Source: Flavobacteriales bacterium
GTDB taxonomy: Bacteria; Bacteroidota; Bacteroidia; UBA10329
Assembly (NCBI GenBank): GCA_021741075.1
Contig: JAIOYO010000008.1
Coordinates: 18,205-82,204 of the forward strand
Direction of reading: 5' to 3'
Length of the DNA stretch: 64,000 bases
Shown: positions 26,104 through 34,346 of the stretch, in pieces
Numbering within the stretch: position 1 is the first letter of the stretch
Layout: each line of letters begins with the position of its first letter
Translations under genes and position numbers: made by a program
The notes under the pieces: model-generated
The model's input: the letters and a program-made list of their open reading frames with translations, nothing else
The model's database searches: none
Told to the model about the DNA's origin: nothing

Positions 26104-26769
26104 TCACTTCAGAGCAACAGCAACATGAGAGTTAGCTAATGATGAAGGCTCTACCTTGATAGAAATATCTGAAAAACCAGCGTGCACAAAAAGTTGTTCC
26201 ACTTCTTTATCTGCGTATCGATTCTTAAAGATGTCGAGGTTCCTACTCACAAAAGGATAGCGTTCCATCTCTTCCTTAGTGCGATAACCGCAAACCATTT
26301 TCCCCTTTGGCCTGAGAACACGGAGAAGTTCCTGAGCATCGGCCAATGGCTCAGGCCAGAAATAAATGGTGTTGTTGGTGATGATGGTATCTACGGAGTT
26401 GTCAGGCAATGGAAGCCGACTCACTCCCGCCAAATGCAGTTCCAGTTGTTTGGTGCTGATCTGTATGCTTAATCGTTTCCCAACCTGATGGACAAGGTCA
26501 TCCGCAATATCAACTCAATACACTTTGCTATATGAAGCCAATTTGCAAAGTTGCTCCAGAAACTTCCCATTGCCAAAGCCTATCTCCAGAACATGGTCTG
26601 TGGGCTTTAATTCGGCACACTGCAACGAAAGTAGTTCCAGATCTGCATTGCTTTTGTTCATCATTTGCCCGATAAACCGCGAACCGAAGAAACCGCTGGG
26701 TCTGCTTAGTTGTGCCGCAACATAATCGGCCATGCCGAGTTTCATTAGTAGTTGAATCAGATATTTCAT
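26104..26769 (-). pseudogene. Class I SAM methyltransferase interrupted by one in-frame TGA
   Basis: One frame of 222 codons covers a complete methyltransferase except for a TGA at 26515-26517. The first part (84 residues) holds LKPTDHVLEIGFGNGKFLEQL, SAM motif I, ending ...SKVY. After the TGA the frame continues VDIADDLVHQVGKRL, then LPLPDNSVDTIITNNTIYFW (motif IV region) and LRVLRPKGKMVCGYRTKEE. The family has V-x-G-V/I-D at this place, so the stop most simply arose from GGA (Gly) by one change. Either a very recent pseudogene or a sequencing error. The downstream half could be restarted at MAGVSRLPLP but would lack motif I. Confidence 0.82.
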
Positions 26770-26836
26770 GCCGATGAAATTACTTGTTGCATGCTTTGTC
26801 GCGGCTTTTCGTTAAAATTGATGATCAAACAAACAC

Positions 26837-27877
26837 ATGATTATGTATCGACTTCCAATTGCCATCGTTTCCATTATCGCCTGCTGCGGATTGACCGCCA
26901 GCATGTTGGTGCAACCCCTTGCGTATGACGACCAAACACCTGTAAGCAGCATACTCTTGGCTTTGGGAGACGCAGCTCCTAGCCATTACGTAGGTACGGT
27001 AGATGCCGAAAAAGTTGAAAAGGGAAAGGATTTGGTTATAACTGGTGGCCCTTGGATGGATGGGAAGGTTGAGTATCGACTTTCCAATCATTTTGTGTGT
27101 ATTGATTGCCACAACATTCAGCTCGAAGCACCTTTTGCGGATGATAACGACCCCGATAGTCGATTGCAGTATTCCAAAGAATTCAATCAGGCCTACCTGC
27201 CTGGCTCCACGCTTTACGGCATTACCAACAGAACAAGCTGGTTCAATGGCGACCATGAGAAAAAATATGGGAAAGAGTTGATCGACCCAGCACGCCACGA
27301 TCTGAAGAATGCCATTCAGCTTTGTTCAAAGGAATGTTCGGTTGGTCGCGAATTGACGGACGATGAAATGGAATCGGTGCTTTATTTTCTGAATGCAATT
27401 GAGTTAAAGATGAAAGACCTCAACCTTTCTGAAGAAGAATTAGCTCAAATTTCGAAAGTGGGTCAGAGTGAAGAGGAGAAAGCGGCTAGTATAAAGCTGA
27501 TAAAGTCGAAATACTTGGATGGCTACCCGGCCACCTTTGTAGATGAAATTCCACGAAAGGAGCGGAAAATGGGAGAGGAAGGAAATTTGGAGAACGGTAA
27601 GTGGATCTATGAGAAGAGCTGTTTGCATTGCCACTCTCCAGAGAAGACGGTTACAGACAGAACCCTCTTCGGATCAGGTAAGGATCAGAAGGATTTTAAG
27701 TGGTTGGAAAGCTATTTCAAGAAAAGTAATGGGGGCTCCATCTATTGGATCACCCGTCACGGAACTGAATCAAAGGATCATATTCCTCAGTACATGCCGA
27801 TTTATTCCAAAGAGAAACTGAGCGATTCGCAGCTTGAAGATCTGGCGGTCTATATTTTGGCGGAGAGTAAGAAGTAG
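26837..27877 (+). CDS. Exported dihaem cytochrome c family protein
   Basis: A 346-residue protein with an N-terminal signal or anchor (about 5-30, LPIAIVSIIACCGLTASML) and two haem-binding C-x-x-C-H motifs, C88-I-D-C91-H92 and C262-L-H-C265-H266. The second domain starts NLENGKWIYEKSCLHCH, a typical class I cytochrome c opening, and a Met ligand may lie in IPQYMPIYSKEKLSD. A helical linker separates the domains. It probably transfers electrons in the periplasm; the partner is unknown. Translation could also begin at ATG 26843. Confidence 0.87.
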   Translation: MIMYRLPIAIVSIIACCGLTASMLVQPLAYDDQTPVSSILLALGDAAPSHYVGTVDAEKVEKGKDLVITGGPWMDGKVEYRLSNHFVCIDCHNIQLEAPFADDNDPDSRLQYSKEFNQAYLPGSTLYGITNRTSWFNGDHEKKYGKELIDPARHDLKNAIQLCSKECSVGRELTDDEMESVLYFLNAIELKMKDLNLSEEELAQISKVGQSEEEKAASIKLIKSKYLDGYPATFVDEIPRKERKMGEEGNLENGKWIYEKSCLHCHSPEKTVTDRTLFGSGKDQKDFKWLESYFKKSNGGSIYWITRHGTESKDHIPQYMPIYSKEKLSDSQLEDLAVYILAESKK

Positions 27878-27972
27878 TTGAGCAAGTCCACAATCTGCTA
27901 ATGGGGTATCCTTAATGGGCTTTGATTGGAAGAAGAGGAGGCAATAATATTCCACCCTACTAAGTAGGATTT

Positions 27973-28497
27973 ATGAATAAAGCAACTCAATTATATCGTG
28001 TTACTGGCGCAAATCATCTAGCAAATGCTTGGGTAATAGTGTTTTATTTAGGCGGAGCTGCGCTTGTTCCCTTCTATATGATTTCAAAATATGGAATGAC
28101 CAATTTTGATAGCTATTTATTCGTTTCACTGGTCTTGTTCTTAATTTTCTTTATTCCAGTTTGCATTATACACCTCTCCTATTACTTGACAAACAGAGGT
28201 GATACATTAGTTTATTCTCCAAACGACCAGTATCTCGAGTTTAACCGCAAAGGCCAAATTCATAGATTTTTCATCCACGAGATTGAGCGGGTTAATCGTT
28301 TCATGTCTTGGCCATTAGCTGAACGAAGGTCGCACTGGCTTCCTTGGGACAATAACAATTACTCTGAGATAATTCTTAAAGATGGTCGCCAATTTATTGT
28401 CACAAGTCTATTGGTGCCAAATCTCAATCTTCAGCTAAATGCTGACAAGGTTTTTGTTCACAAACGAGTGATTCATTTGGCGAGGACCAAATCATAA
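27973..28497 (+). CDS. Hypothetical membrane protein with PH-like cytosolic tail
   Basis: A 174-residue protein with two membrane helices (about 18-40 and 46-72) followed by a soluble domain of about 100 residues (DTLVYSPNDQYLEFNRKGQIHRFFIHEIERV, then SEIILKDGRQFIVTSLLVPNL). The pattern of two helices then a beta-rich domain reading 'Y-L-x-F ... I-x-x-I-x-x-V' resembles bacterial PH-like/YcxB proteins. I do not recognise the family. It stands alone, 95 bases after the cytochrome. Confidence 0.62.
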   Translation: MNKATQLYRVTGANHLANAWVIVFYLGGAALVPFYMISKYGMTNFDSYLFVSLVLFLIFFIPVCIIHLSYYLTNRGDTLVYSPNDQYLEFNRKGQIHRFFIHEIERVNRFMSWPLAERRSHWLPWDNNNYSEIILKDGRQFIVTSLLVPNLNLQLNADKVFVHKRVIHLARTKS

Positions 28498-28570
28498 TCT
28501 CAGTTCGACCACGTGCTAGGCAAGAGAATTATTTTAAAAGCCCAGAATGAACAGGAGGTGAAAAAAGCTC

Positions 28571-28918
28571 TTACTGGTGCTCATCGATTCCAAGCTCAAC
28601 CATCGGGTTCCAAAAGAGCTTTTCAAAATCAACCACCTGGTTGTTTTCAACCTTAACGCCTTCACTTTCGAGCAATTCCTGCATCAGATTAGGCCCTTGG
28701 AAATGTGTTTTGCCTGAAAGCATTCCAATCCTGTTCACCACACGCTGAGCTGGTACGGGTTCTTTGGAGGCTGCACATGAATTCATCGCCCAACCGACCA
28801 TTCGTGCTGCGCTAGGACTACCGAGGTATTTGGCGATGGCACCGTAAGAAGTAACTCGCCCTTTAGGAATCAGTCGGGCAACCTCCCAAACATCCTGAAA
28901 AAAGCCTTGGTTTTTCAT
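28571..28918 (-). CDS. Alkyltransferase-like protein (ATL), lacking the reactive cysteine
   Basis: A 115-residue DNA-binding protein of the O6-alkylguanine methyltransferase fold: VWEVARLIPKGRVTSYGAIAKYLG and GSPSAARMVGWAMNS carry the helix-turn-helix and arginine finger. The active-site P-C-H-R-V of true MGMTs reads P-A-Q-R-V here, so it cannot accept alkyl groups and fits ATL proteins, which flag O6-alkylguanine for nucleotide excision repair. The His-to-Gln change beside the Ala is unusual. Its ATG abuts the 130-bp palindromic element. Confidence 0.9.
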   Translation of the reverse strand: MKNQGFFQDVWEVARLIPKGRVTSYGAIAKYLGSPSAARMVGWAMNSCAASKEPVPAQRVVNRIGMLSGKTHFQGPNLMQELLESEGVKVENNQVVDFEKLFWNPMVELGIDEHQ

Positions 28919-28920
28919 TG

Positions 28921-29050
28921 CTGATACGAATTACGAATAAACACGAATATACGAATGGCGAATAGTACAACCTGTGCGCGAGTGCCAATGCTGGCCGAAT
29001 CTACATTCGTCATATTCGTACCGCGTAGCGGTATTCGTAATTCGTATCAG
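28921..29050. repeat. 130-bp palindromic element with 19-bp perfect terminal inverted repeats
   Basis: The ends CTGATACGAATTACGAATA (28921-28939) and its exact reverse complement (29032-29050) bracket 92 bases. The interior repeats the heptamer TACGAAT and its complement several times and has a second stem, TACCGC/GCGGTA (29009-29032 region). No gene is encoded. The right end overlaps the trmB stop codon, and the left end touches the ATL start. It looks like a miniature inverted-repeat element or large hairpin; no target duplication could be confirmed. Confidence 0.85.
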
Positions 29051-29766
29051 ATTGCAAATGCGATGTAATTGATCTTGCGGCCTTCTTCCAACCAAAGCCC
29101 TTCATAATAGGTTCGGATGCGGAGTTCGCGCTCACGTTCACAGAGGAATTTGTTCTCACCTGTTTCAAGGTCGGCATACACGTCAGTCGATTCGCAGAGA
29201 GTTGTCAAACCCAGTTCAGCGATCACCTCCTGGGTGTACTCGAACAACGGAAAGTTGTCTGTTTTGAGCTGAACGATGCCACCTCTCTTCAATATTTGAC
29301 GGTAACGCTCGATGAAAACGGCTGATGTAAGTCGGTTCCGTTCACGGTTTGCTTGCAACTGAGGGTCAGGGAAAATAATCCAGATTTCGGACACTTCCTC
29401 TGCCGCAAACAGATTGGCAATGTGGTCGATGCGCGTGCGCAGAAAACCAACGTTGGTTAGTTTGGTTTCTAACGCATGCTTGGCGCCAATCCAGATACGA
29501 TTGCCTTTAATGTCTATTCCAAGAAAGTTCCTTTCAGGATAAAGCGCTGCTTGTCCGGTGGAATATTCGCCCTTTCCGCAGGCCAATTCTAGCGTAATAG
29601 GGTTGTTGTTTTTAAAATGTTGTTGCGCCCACTTTCCCTTCAAAGGGAAGTCCTTCAACTCGTGACCTAAAGGAACTTCCACGCAGTTTTCAAACTTGCC
29701 GATGTCGGCAAAGCGCGCAAGTTTCTTGGAGAGGTTAGGCTTAGTTAAGTCGAATCTCCTCGCCAC
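29047..29766 (-). CDS. trmB: tRNA (guanine-N7-)-methyltransferase TrmB
   Basis: Methylates G46 of tRNA with SAM. LELACGKGEYSTGQAALYPERNFLGIDIKGNRIW is the SAM site region, and IWIIFPDPQLQANRERNRLT holds the family P-D-P motif. The usual family start (K-K-L-x-R-F-A-D) is at SKKLARFADIG, with no ATG near; GTG 29766 is the best start and would overlap rng by 26 bases. The frame is open to 29817. The stop TGA is supplied by the end of the palindromic element. Confidence 0.9.
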   Translation of the reverse strand: MARRFDLTKPNLSKKLARFADIGKFENCVEVPLGHELKDFPLKGKWAQQHFKNNNPITLELACGKGEYSTGQAALYPERNFLGIDIKGNRIWIGAKHALETKLTNVGFLRTRIDHIANLFAAEEVSEIWIIFPDPQLQANRERNRLTSAVFIERYRQILKRGGIVQLKTDNFPLFEYTQEVIAELGLTTLCESTDVYADLETGENKFLCERERELRIRTYYEGLWLEEGRKINYIAFAI

Positions 29767-31309
29767 GACTGTTGTAAATATGGTATTCCATAAAATGGTA
29801 ATTGGTTGAAGATTCAACCTTTATCTCACCGTTGAATTGCTTCTGCCACTCTTTTACAACGCTCTTCGACCAAGGCAACCACGATTCGGTTTTGGTTAGA
29901 TACGAGGCGATGTAAGGATGAACTTTAAGGGTGATTGATTTCTCGTTCTGTTCCATCATCACAAAACTGACGCTATTCTCAACTTCGGTATCGAAAAGTA
30001 CTGCTGCTTCAATCTCACCGGTTCCGCTGCAACTCGGACACTTCTCGCGTGTCTTCACATTCATCTCTGGACGAACGCGCTGACGTGTGATTTGAATTAA
30101 ACCAAATTTAGATGGAGGAAGAATGTTATGCTTTGCGCGATCGTCTTTCATTTCCTCCTTGAGCACATTATAGAGCTCTTTGCGGTTTTCTCCTTTGTGG
30201 AGGTCGATAAAATCTACCACGATAATGCCGCCCATATCGCGCAAGCGAAGTTGACGTGCAATTTCTTTGGCCGCTTCTAAATTACATTCGAGTGCGTTGG
30301 TTTCTTGATCTTGCCCAGCGTTGGTTCGAGCACCAGAATTCACATCAATTACGTGTAATGCTTCTGTGTGCTCAATTACAAGATACGAACCATTTTTGAA
30401 GGTAACGTTCTTACCAAACGAAGCCTTAATCTGCTTGTTCAGCCCTAAACTCTCAAACAACGGCTGAGTTCCTCTGTGGAATTTCAGTTTCTTCAGCTTT
30501 TCTGGCGAGCTAGCTAGGTACTTGCTAATCTCGTCATGCACTTCGTTGCTATCTACATGGATGCTATCGAAGTTGGAGCTGAGCATGTCACGAATCATGG
30601 ACGAGGTGCGGCTCAATTCGCCCATCACACGAGTTGCAGGTTGGGCTTCTCTTGCTTTCTCCACCATGGTTGTCCATCGCAAAACAAGATCGTTCATGTC
30701 TGCTTCCAGCACTTCAAGTTTTTTGTTCTCGGCTGCAGTGCGCACAATCAATCCAAATCCTTTCGGTTTGATGTCTCGAAAAATGTCTTTCAGACGTTTG
30801 CTTTCTTCCTTGTTCTTAATCTTCTGAGAGATATTGACCTTATCAGAAAATGGTACCAAAACCATGAATTTTCCAGCGAAAGAAAGTTCGGTGGTTAAAC
30901 GTGGTCCTTTAGTAGAGATAGGCTCCTTGGCTACTTGCACGAGGATTTCCTTTCCCTGTTTCATGACGTCATCAATCTTCCCATTCTTTTCAATTTCAGC
31001 TTCTGGCCGAAACTTTTCGAGCATAGGAGATTTGAGCTTACCAGAACGGGTAAGTTCAATAAACTTCATCAAGGTTTTGACCTTGGGGCCAAGATCCAAA
31101 TAGTGCAGAAATCCGTCTTTCTCATAGCCCACATTTACGAATGCGGCATTGAGACCGGGCATCACTTTTTGGATACGGCCAAGGTATAAGTCTCCCACCT
31201 GAAACGCGCTATTGCCTGTTTCTTCGTGGAGTTCTACTAGTTTTTTGTCCTTTAAAAGGGCAATATCAACCTTAGAAGGTTGTGATGAGATTACCAGGTC
31301 GTAATTCAC
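29741..31309 (-). CDS. rng: Ribonuclease G/E family endoribonuclease
   Basis: A 522-residue single-strand endoribonuclease of the RNase E/G type. It has an S1 domain split by insertion (about 35-125, GDLYLGRIQKVMPGLNAAFVNVGYEKDGFLHY), the 5'-sensor and RNase H-like region, a DNase I-like domain with DVNSGA and MGGIIVVDFIDL (two catalytic Asp) and the Zn-link C-P-S-C. It lacks the long C-terminal scaffold of RNase E, so 'RNase G' is the closer name. Start codon is GTG. A 129-base hairpin-rich leader precedes it. Confidence 0.95.
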   Translation of the reverse strand: MNYDLVISSQPSKVDIALLKDKKLVELHEETGNSAFQVGDLYLGRIQKVMPGLNAAFVNVGYEKDGFLHYLDLGPKVKTLMKFIELTRSGKLKSPMLEKFRPEAEIEKNGKIDDVMKQGKEILVQVAKEPISTKGPRLTTELSFAGKFMVLVPFSDKVNISQKIKNKEESKRLKDIFRDIKPKGFGLIVRTAAENKKLEVLEADMNDLVLRWTTMVEKAREAQPATRVMGELSRTSSMIRDMLSSNFDSIHVDSNEVHDEISKYLASSPEKLKKLKFHRGTQPLFESLGLNKQIKASFGKNVTFKNGSYLVIEHTEALHVIDVNSGARTNAGQDQETNALECNLEAAKEIARQLRLRDMGGIIVVDFIDLHKGENRKELYNVLKEEMKDDRAKHNILPPSKFGLIQITRQRVRPEMNVKTREKCPSCSGTGEIEAAVLFDTEVENSVSFVMMEQNEKSITLKVHPYIASYLTKTESWLPWSKSVVKEWQKQFNGEIKVESSTNYHFMEYHIYNSRGEEIRLN

Positions 31310-31354
31310 GGATAGCGTTTTTTATGCCGCCTACCGCATATAGCGTACAACAAA

Positions 31355-31436
31355 GCATCGGGTCATGGTGACCCAATGCTCTAAAAGGTGTTGGCACTGC
31401 CGCGAGAGGCGGCCTGTGAACCTTATCTCAAAGGTT
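31355..31436 (-). promoter_or_regulatory. Three tandem hairpins in the leader of rng
   Basis: Between the bL38-like stop (31439) and the rng GTG the minus strand can fold three hairpins in turn: AACCTT/AAGGTT (31419-31436), GCCGC/GCGGC (31399-31413) and an 11-bp stem GCATTGGGTCA/TGACCCGATGC with a 3-base loop (31355-31379). The last is followed by TTTGTTGT, which could act as a weak terminator or attenuator. In E. coli the rne leader hairpins mediate autoregulation by RNase E; a similar role here is inferred only. Confidence 0.6.
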
Positions 31437-31438
31437 GA

Positions 31439-31531
31439 TTATTTTTTCTTCTTGTGACGATTCTTTCTCAAACGCTTTTTACGCTTGTGAGTGGCCATCT
31501 TATGTCTCTTTCTTTTCTTACCGCAAGGCAT
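31439..31531 (-). CDS. AURKAIP1/COX24-domain small basic ribosomal protein (bL38-like)
   Basis: A 30-residue, strongly basic peptide, MPCGKKRKRHKMATHKRKKR followed by LRKNRHKKKK. The core K-K-R-K-R-H-K-x-x-T-H-K-R-K-K-R is the AURKAIP1/COX24 motif (PF08213) conserved across Bacteroidota; as I recall, a protein of this type was found in the Flavobacterium ribosome structure and named bL38. It is too short for routine gene calling. It lies 11 bases after the TPR gene in the HU-TPR-bL38-rng cluster. Confidence 0.88.
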   Translation of the reverse strand: MPCGKKRKRHKMATHKRKKRLRKNRHKKKK

Positions 31532-31542
31532 GATCGTGTGAT

Positions 31543-32367
31543 TTAAATGTTCTTATTAAGTTCTAATATGTAATAGTCCACCTCTTGAACCTTTTTCGGG
31601 TCGTTGATTAAGGACTTGAAATTCTCTAGGTCGGCAATTGCCTCTTTGTACATTTTTTGGCGTTCGTGAAGGTCGGCCAAATACAAATACGCTTCAGCAT
31701 ACTTGCTGTCTATGGCCAATACTTGTCTGAACCGCTCTTCCGCTTTGTCAAACTGGCCTGATTTAATGCTGAAATAACCGAGGTTAATCAGCGCTTTGAT
31801 GTTCTTTGGATCTTTTGCCTCAACGGCTTTCAACATTCCGATTCCTTCCATTGGAGGTGTTCCCATAAAGGTGGAACCTTCCATGAGGCAAACTCCAAGG
31901 TCGACTTGAATGTCGAGGTCTTCTGGAGCCAATTCCACTGCTTTTTCGAAACAGGCACGAGATTGCGTAAACCAATCTGCTTTTTGCGCCTGTTCTCCCA
32001 TGTACTTAGCATTGAGCAAAAGGCGTTCTCCAGCTTCTGTCCAATGGTCTGAGGTGTTGGTTTTCTCTGCACGTTTCAAAGCATAAAAAGCTGCACCAAC
32101 TGGTTTGCGAAGCATATCGTAAAAGCCAACCAAGGAATCAAAGGCAAATTCGTTTTCAGACGATTCCCACTTGTTTACTTCTGCTAAAGCCGTGCTATCA
32201 AGATTGTTCTTGATTTCAGTCAAATCATCCTGAATGTTGTATGCAACGGCATCCGCAGTAGTTTCTGCCGCCTCAGCTTTCTCGGCAATCGGTGAAATAG
32301 GAGTCATGTATAAAATGACACCAACAACTACAGCCAAAAGCACCAGTATGATTTGGGGACGCTTCAA
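31543..32367 (-). CDS. TPR-repeat protein with N-terminal membrane anchor
   Basis: A 274-residue protein with one N-terminal hydrophobic helix (IILVLLAVVVGVILYMTPI, about 5-23) and a periplasm- or cytosol-facing body of tandem TPR units from about residue 95 (ARACFEKAVELAPEDLDIQVDLG, IKALINLGYFSIKSGQFDKAEERFRQVLAIDSKYAEAYLYLADLHE). It sits one base after the HU gene and before the bL38-like gene, a syntenic group in Bacteroidota. TPRs mediate protein contacts; the partner is unknown. Confidence 0.85.
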   Translation of the reverse strand: MKRPQIILVLLAVVVGVILYMTPISPIAEKAEAAETTADAVAYNIQDDLTEIKNNLDSTALAEVNKWESSENEFAFDSLVGFYDMLRKPVGAAFYALKRAEKTNTSDHWTEAGERLLLNAKYMGEQAQKADWFTQSRACFEKAVELAPEDLDIQVDLGVCLMEGSTFMGTPPMEGIGMLKAVEAKDPKNIKALINLGYFSIKSGQFDKAEERFRQVLAIDSKYAEAYLYLADLHERQKMYKEAIADLENFKSLINDPKKVQEVDYYILELNKNI

Positions 32368-32368
32368 T

Positions 32369-32653
32369 CTATTTTACGCTCTTCTTTACCTTACCAACAA
32401 AGGTTTTTGCAGGTTTGAAAGCAGGAACGTTATGCGCTGGAATAACGATGGTAGTATTCTTGGAAATAAGACGCCCAGTCTTCTGTGCGCGTTTCTTTAC
32501 AATGAAGCTTCCAAAACCTCTCAAATAAACGTTATCGCCTTTGGCGAGAGCGCTTTTTACGGAGACCATAAAGGCTTCAACCGTGAGTTGAACCTGTAGT
32601 TTTTCGATTCCTGTTTGTTCCGAAATCTCGTTTACGATGTCAGCTTTTGTCAT
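32369..32653 (-). CDS. HU/IHF-family DNA-binding protein
   Basis: A 94-residue nucleoid protein: MTKADIVNEISEQTGI, then VYLRGFGSFIVKKRAQKTGR (the G-F-G-S-F turn) and the DNA-inserting arm ending NVPAFKPAKTFVGKVK. The length and F-x-P in the arm are standard. It is first in the minus-strand cluster, with a good promoter 46-77 bases upstream. HU versus IHF-like cannot be separated by sequence alone. Confidence 0.95.
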   Translation of the reverse strand: MTKADIVNEISEQTGIEKLQVQLTVEAFMVSVKSALAKGDNVYLRGFGSFIVKKRAQKTGRLISKNTTIVIPAHNVPAFKPAKTFVGKVKKSVK

Positions 32654-32698
32654 TAGTGCTTGATTATGAGCCGATTAATGCTTCTTTTAAGGGGGCTG

Positions 32699-32728
32699 CA
32701 AAGGTATACGAATATTTGAATCATGAAA
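32699..32728 (-). promoter_or_regulatory. Promoter of the HU-TPR-bL38-rng cluster
   Basis: On minus, TTTC (32725-32728), an 18-base spacer and TACCTTTG (32699-32706) fit the -33/-7 pattern with one mismatch at -33. It overlaps the divergent mutY promoter region. Confidence 0.62.
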
Positions 32729-32748
32729 TGGTTCGCTTTTTAATTTTG
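32715..32748 (+). promoter_or_regulatory. Promoter of mutY
   Basis: TTTG (32715-32718), a 22-base spacer and TAATTTTG (32741-32748) on plus. The mutY start codon at 32754 lies only 5 bases after the -7, implying a leaderless or almost leaderless transcript. Confidence 0.6.
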
Positions 32749-32753
32749 AAGAC

Positions 32754-33833
32754 TTGAAAGCAAAAAGCGAAATAAGCACGTTTCCGAACTTAAAATTGCT
32801 CAATTGGTATTGGGGCGTAAAGCGCAATTTGCCTTGGCGGGAGACTAAAGACCCATATAAAATTTGGATTTCGGAGATTATTTTGCAGCAAACGAGGGTA
32901 GATCAAGGGCTTCCTTATTATGAAAGGTTCATTGCTTCGTTTCCGCGCGTGGAAGATTTGGCCAATGCAAACGAAGACGAGGTTTTGAAGCTTTGGGAAG
33001 GATTGGGCTATTATTCGCGAGCTCGCAATCTTCATTTTACGGCCAAGCTGGTTTCGAATGAATTAGGAGGTAATTTTCCTGATACATATAAAGGGTTGCT
33101 TGATTTGAAGGGAGTTGGCCCGTACACTGCTGCCGCTATTGGTTCCATTGCTTTTGGCTTACCTGTGGCTGCTGTTGATGGAAACGTTTATCGGGTACTA
33201 TCAAGGTATTTTGCAATTACTGACTCGATTGACGAAACCGCAACGAAGAATAGGATTACGGAATTAGCAAACGAATTGCTTACTAAAGCACATTCTGGAA
33301 ATCACAACGAAGCGGTTATGGAATTGGGGGCAACAATCTGTTCTCCAATTAATCCAACGTGTAACGATTGTCCGTTGAATATTTCGTGTAAAGCGAACGC
33401 GCAAAATCTCCAAAATGAGTTGCCAGTGAGAACCAAAAAAACCAAGGTTCGCGACCGATTCTTATATTATTCAGTGATGGTCTCTGGAGATGAAGTTTTG
33501 ATTTCTAGACGTAGTGCTGGCGATATTTGGCAGGGATTGTATGAGTTCCCGCTGTTCGAATCAGATGCGAAGTTGGATGATGATGAAATTGTCAGGTCGA
33601 TCAAATTGAATTCAAATGATGTCGTTCTTAGTGTTTCAAGTGAGTTCAAACACATTCTGTCGCATCAGCGTATTTTTGCCAAGTTCGTATTGATTAAAAG
33701 CGATAGCTTTGAAAGTTCGAATCTCACGCGAGTGAAAACTGAAAAATTGAATGATTTTGCCTTTCCTAGATTAATAAATCGCTACTTGGAGAAACAAAGT
33801 CTTGTTATTGTTGAAGAAGTTTCGAATCTTTGA
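32754..33833 (+). CDS. mutY: A/G-specific adenine DNA glycosylase MutY
   Basis: Removes adenine opposite 8-oxoguanine. The 359 residues carry [20 protein letters not shown] near the start, catalytic ILQQTRV, the helix-hairpin-helix [14 protein letters not shown] with catalytic Asp in [11 protein letters not shown], the [4Fe-4S] cysteines in [17 protein letters not shown], and a C-terminal NUDIX-like 8-oxoG domain. No ATG is available; TTG 32754 is the start. It heads the mutY-ssb-gldE-gldD run found in many flavobacteria. Confidence 0.95.
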   Translation: MKAKSEISTFPNLKLLNWYWGVKRNLPWRETKDPYKIWISEIILQQTRVDQGLPYYERFIASFPRVEDLANANEDEVLKLWEGLGYYSRARNLHFTAKLVSNELGGNFPDTYKGLLDLKGVGPYTAAAIGSIAFGLPVAAVDGNVYRVLSRYFAITDSIDETATKNRITELANELLTKAHSGNHNEAVMELGATICSPINPTCNDCPLNISCKANAQNLQNELPVRTKKTKVRDRFLYYSVMVSGDEVLISRRSAGDIWQGLYEFPLFESDAKLDDDEIVRSIKLNSNDVVLSVSSEFKHILSHQRIFAKFVLIKSDSFESSNLTRVKTEKLNDFAFPRLINRYLEKQSLVIVEEVSNL

Positions 33834-33858
33834 TTATAACCAATTAAAAAAGCAAATC

Positions 33859-34308
33859 ATGGCAGGAGTAAATAAAGCAATATTAATCGGTCACTTGGGC
33901 TCAGACCCTGAAGTCCGAACTATTGAAAGTGGTACCAAAGTGGCCAATTTCAGCATTGCCACCACAGAGCGTTACAAGGATAAAAGTGGCAATCCGGTTG
34001 ATAAGACTGAATGGCACAATATCGTTATGTGGCGGGGATTGGCAGAAATAGCTGAAAAATGGCTGAAAAAGGGGTCACAAGTTTACATTGAAGGCAGACT
34101 GAGAACTCGTTCTTGGGATGATAAGGATGGGAACAAGAGGTATACTACTGAGATTTTGGCAGATAATATGACCATGCTTGGAGGTGCTGGTGGTTCAGGC
34201 TCATCTTCTGGTGGCGGACAATCGCAATCTGCTGCTCCGCAGCAAAACCAACTGAATGAGCCACAAGGTTCTTCTCTTGATGATATTGATGATGACCTTC
34301 CATTCTAA
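33859..34308 (+). CDS. ssb: Single-stranded DNA-binding protein
   Basis: A 149-residue SSB with an OB fold ([54 protein letters not shown]), a Gly/Ser/Gln-rich linker ([19 protein letters not shown]) and the acidic tip DDIDDDLPF that docks repair and replication partners. ATG 33859 is chosen; the frame extends upstream into mutY. Confidence 0.97.
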   Translation: MAGVNKAILIGHLGSDPEVRTIESGTKVANFSIATTERYKDKSGNPVDKTEWHNIVMWRGLAEIAEKWLKKGSQVYIEGRLRTRSWDDKDGNKRYTTEILADNMTMLGGAGGSGSSSGGGQSQSAAPQQNQLNEPQGSSLDDIDDDLPF

Positions 34309-34346
34309 AATGATAGTAGGTTTTAGTTTAACGAATCCGACCTGAA

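Noticed and set aside
26104..26433. Independent 109-residue protein starting at MAGVSRLPLP
   Set aside because: It lacks SAM motif I and joins the upstream half in the same frame through one TGA, so a broken single gene explains it better.
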